A stretch of DNA of 64,000 nt from Tsuneonella suprasediminis (lineage in GTDB: Bacteria; Pseudomonadota; Alphaproteobacteria; Sphingomonadales; Sphingomonadaceae), in contig NZ_RAHJ01000003.1 in assembly GCF_003605755.1 (NCBI RefSeq), forward strand, positions 62,001 to 126,000, given 5' to 3'. The notes below the pieces were generated by a model, which did no database searches, was not told where the DNA came from, and saw only the letters and a program-made list of their open reading frames with translations. The position numbers and the translations under genes are program-made. The first letter of the stretch is position 1. Every line of letters begins with the position of its first letter. Of this stretch, positions 62,125-64,000 are shown piece after piece.

Positions 62125-64000
62125 ATGTTCGTGAAATTTCGTCAGCCCTTGGGGCTGAGCGTCAGCGCGCTTGCGCTGTGTGTTGCCACTCCTGCGCTCG
62201 CTGGTGAGCTGCAAGGGTTTGTTGTCGACTCGAGCGAAACCGTCGCGCTGCAAGCGGCGCAGATCAGCATCGTCGAACTGAACCGCACCACTACGGCACA
62301 ATCCGACGGCAGCTATATCTTCGGTGATGTGCCAGCCGGCACTTACACCGTTACCGCCAGTTATGTTGGCGCTGCGCCGGTTTCACAAACTGTGACTGTT
62401 CCCGCTGAAGGTCGCGTGGAAGCCAATTTCACGATTGGCGGGGAGAGCGACAAGATCATCGTGATCGGCCAATATGCCAATCAGGCCAGCGCTCTGTCGC
62501 GCCAGCGTGCCGCTGACGGTGTTGTCAGTGTTTTGACCCGTGACGCCATTGGCCAGTTCCCCGATCAGAATGCTGCGGAATCGCTGCGTCGCTTGCCGGG
62601 GATCAACATCCTCGACGATCAGGGCGAAGGGCGCTTTGTTTCGGTGCGTGGGCTTGATCCCAATCTCAACGCAACCTCGCTCAACGGGGTGCGTCTGCCT
62701 TCGCCGGAAAGCGATGTGCGGCAGGTCGCGCTCGATGTAATTTCAAGCGACATTATCGAATCGATCACGGTCAAGAAATCGCTGACCCCGGATATGGACG
62801 CCGACACCATCGGCGCATCGATCGAAATAAACACCACCAGCGCTTTCGACCGCAAGAAGAACTACTACGCGGTACGGGCCGAAGGCAGCTACAACGATTA
62901 TTCGGGCAAACTGACGCCCAAGGGTAGCTTCGATTTCTCTACCCGGTTGGGGGATAATTTCGGCGTCGCGGGCGGCATCAGCTATTACAAGCGCGAATTC
63001 GAAACCGATAATATCGAATCCGATCCGTGGGCAACCGCGCCCGATGGCACTGCCTATTCGCCGGTGCTTGAACTGCGCGATTACGATGTGAAGCGCACCC
63101 GCATCAGCGGCAGCCTGTCGTTCGACTGGCGCGCTTCAGACACCACCACCGCTTATGTACGCGGTAGCTGGTCGCAGTTCGACGATCACGAATACCGCCG
63201 CCGCACGACCTTCGATTTCGGGGAATTCGAAGACGATGGCCCGTCCGCGGTCAGTGGTGATACCGTCACCTTCGATGGTGCGGACAACGATATTACCGTC
63301 GAACGGGACATGAAAGATCGCTTCGAACGCCAGCGTATCCAATCGGTTGTGGTTGGTAGCGATACTGACACCGGCGAATGGAAGCTCAATTGGTCGGCCA
63401 GCTATGCCCGTTCGACCGAACGTGAAGACTGGTCGCTCGATCCAGTGCGCTTCGCTGCCGACTTCGACGATGGCGTGGTGATTGCTGTCGATAATTCCGG
63501 GCGTTACTATCCGACTTACTCGGTCACCAGCGGCGCGGAAGACGTCAACGATCCCACCAAATACACGCTCAACCGGGTGGAACTGACCACCCTGTCGGAC
63601 AGCGTGGACGAAGAATGGGCATTCAAGGGCGATGTAGCGCGCACCTTTGCCGGGGCTGCCGGTGACTTCACCGTGCAGGCCGGCGGTAAGGCACGCCTGC
63701 GCGACAAGAGCTACAACTTTGAAATGCTGCGCTACAAAAAGTCGAAGGACTACACGCTGGCCGATGCATTGGGCGACCAGACCTATCGCCTGATCGATAT
63801 GGGGCCGGTTGCATCGAAAGAAGACACCGCAGACTGGTTTCGCGCCAACGAAGGCGATCTGAAGATCGATGCTTACAAATCGGCGCTGGATTCGGCGGTG
63901 GACGACTACAGTGTCAAAGAAGACATCTATGCCGGATACGCCTTGGGCCGGTGGGATAGCGATACGCTGCGGCTGATCGGTGGTGTCCGTATGGAGCGCA
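62125..64000 (+). CDS. TonB-dependent receptor (partial, cut by window end)
   Basis: At least 625 residues are visible; the C-terminal barrel lies beyond the window. The signal peptide ends near TPALAGELQG. A carboxypeptidase-regulatory-like/CNA-B domain (about 28-105; VDSSETVALQAAQISIVEL, SYIFGDVPAGTYTVTASY) precedes the plug (about 110-240) with VLTRDAIGQFPDQNAAESLRRLPGI, GRFVSVRGLDPNLNATSLNGVR and SITVKKSLTPDMDADTIGASIEI. This is the TonB-Xanth-Caul subfamily. The substrate is unknown; the divergent cysteine synthase-like gene may hint at an amino acid or peptide. Ribosome site AGGGAGG 7 bases upstream. Confidence 0.9.
   Translation, partial: MFVKFRQPLGLSVSALALCVATPALAGELQGFVVDSSETVALQAAQISIVELNRTTTAQSDGSYIFGDVPAGTYTVTASYVGAAPVSQTVTVPAEGRVEANFTIGGESDKIIVIGQYANQASALSRQRAADGVVSVLTRDAIGQFPDQNAAESLRRLPGINILDDQGEGRFVSVRGLDPNLNATSLNGVRLPSPESDVRQVALDVISSDIIESITVKKSLTPDMDADTIGASIEINTTSAFDRKKNYYAVRAEGSYNDYSGKLTPKGSFDFSTRLGDNFGVAGGISYYKREFETDNIESDPWATAPDGTAYSPVLELRDYDVKRTRISGSLSFDWRASDTTTAYVRGSWSQFDDHEYRRRTTFDFGEFEDDGPSAVSGDTVTFDGADNDITVERDMKDRFERQRIQSVVVGSDTDTGEWKLNWSASYARSTEREDWSLDPVRFAADFDDGVVIAVDNSGRYYPTYSVTSGAEDVNDPTKYTLNRVELTTLSDSVDEEWAFKGDVARTFAGAAGDFTVQAGGKARLRDKSYNFEMLRYKKSKDYTLADALGDQTYRLIDMGPVASKEDTADWFRANEGDLKIDAYKSALDSAVDDYSVKEDIYAGYALGRWDSDTLRLIGGVRMER

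Overview
The window looks like a chromosomal segment of an alphaproteobacterium of the order Sphingomonadales (Sphingomonas/Novosphingobium/Erythrobacter-like). The evidence is high GC, three large TonB-dependent receptors (two of the Xanthomonas/Caulobacter type), exported carbohydrate and amino-acid enzymes, fatty acyl-CoA and aromatic amino-acid catabolism, and many ATGA start/stop overlaps. Order-level placement is inference; there is no rRNA gene in the window.

Layout. 0-5.7 kb: a minus-strand iron/redox block of ApbE flavin transferase, DUF4198 protein, DUF2271 protein with a possible FMN-acceptor motif, PepSY membrane protein and a catecholate-siderophore-type receptor. 5.9-8.0 kb: an OmpR-type response regulator and sensor kinase. 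8.0-8.8 kb: non-coding DNA with three copies of a roughly 123-bp hairpin-ended repeat. 8.8-10.1 kb: a YegD-like Hsp70. 10.3-22.2 kb: an amino-sugar locus resembling the N-acetylgalactosamine (aga) pathway: sugar kinase, AgaS, KbaZ/AgaZ, DMT permease, exported GH36-type glycosidase, exported amidohydrolase, AgaR-like repressor and TonB-dependent receptor. Three AgaR-operator-like sites tie these units into one regulon. 22.2-22.9 kb: non-coding. 22.9-34.9 kb: acyl-CoA and amino-acid catabolism: bifunctional beta-oxidation enzyme, serine hydrolase, acyl-CoA synthetase, a tandem TetR regulator, two adjacent acyl-CoA dehydrogenases, fumarylacetoacetate hydrolase, maleylacetoacetate isomerase and glutaryl-CoA dehydrogenase.

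35.2-52.8 kb: mostly housekeeping. It holds a single-domain response regulator, a helix-hairpin-helix membrane protein with a tiny 37-residue partner, an OmpA-like protein, a flippase, gpsA, tsaD, divergent hemC-hemD with a mitofilin-like protein, an UbiH-type hydroxylase, a DsbD/ScsB-like protein whose end overlaps a convergent lipoprotein, an S10 peptidase, uvrB and two lipoproteins. 52.9-57.7 kb: an alpha/beta hydrolase, then the compact Anbu cluster (circularly permuted ATP-grasp, alpha-E protein, transglutaminase, proteasome-like Anbu peptidase) behind a perfect 16-bp palindrome. This is the least understood system here. 57.8-64.0 kb: a LuxR-type regulator with a degenerate receiver, an extensin-like lipoprotein, a PutP-type symporter, a PLP-dependent cysteine synthase-like enzyme, and divergently a TonB-dependent receptor cut off by the window end.

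How the genes work together. The aga-like genes would import an oligosaccharide, hydrolyse it in the periplasm, take up the amino sugar, phosphorylate it and convert it to a tagatose phosphate under AgaR control. No NagA/AgaA deacetylase and no class II aldolase KbaY/GatY is present in the window. The DUF2271/ApbE/PepSY/receptor block suggests extracytoplasmic flavin chemistry linked to iron uptake. All functions are assigned by reading motifs; no database search was run.
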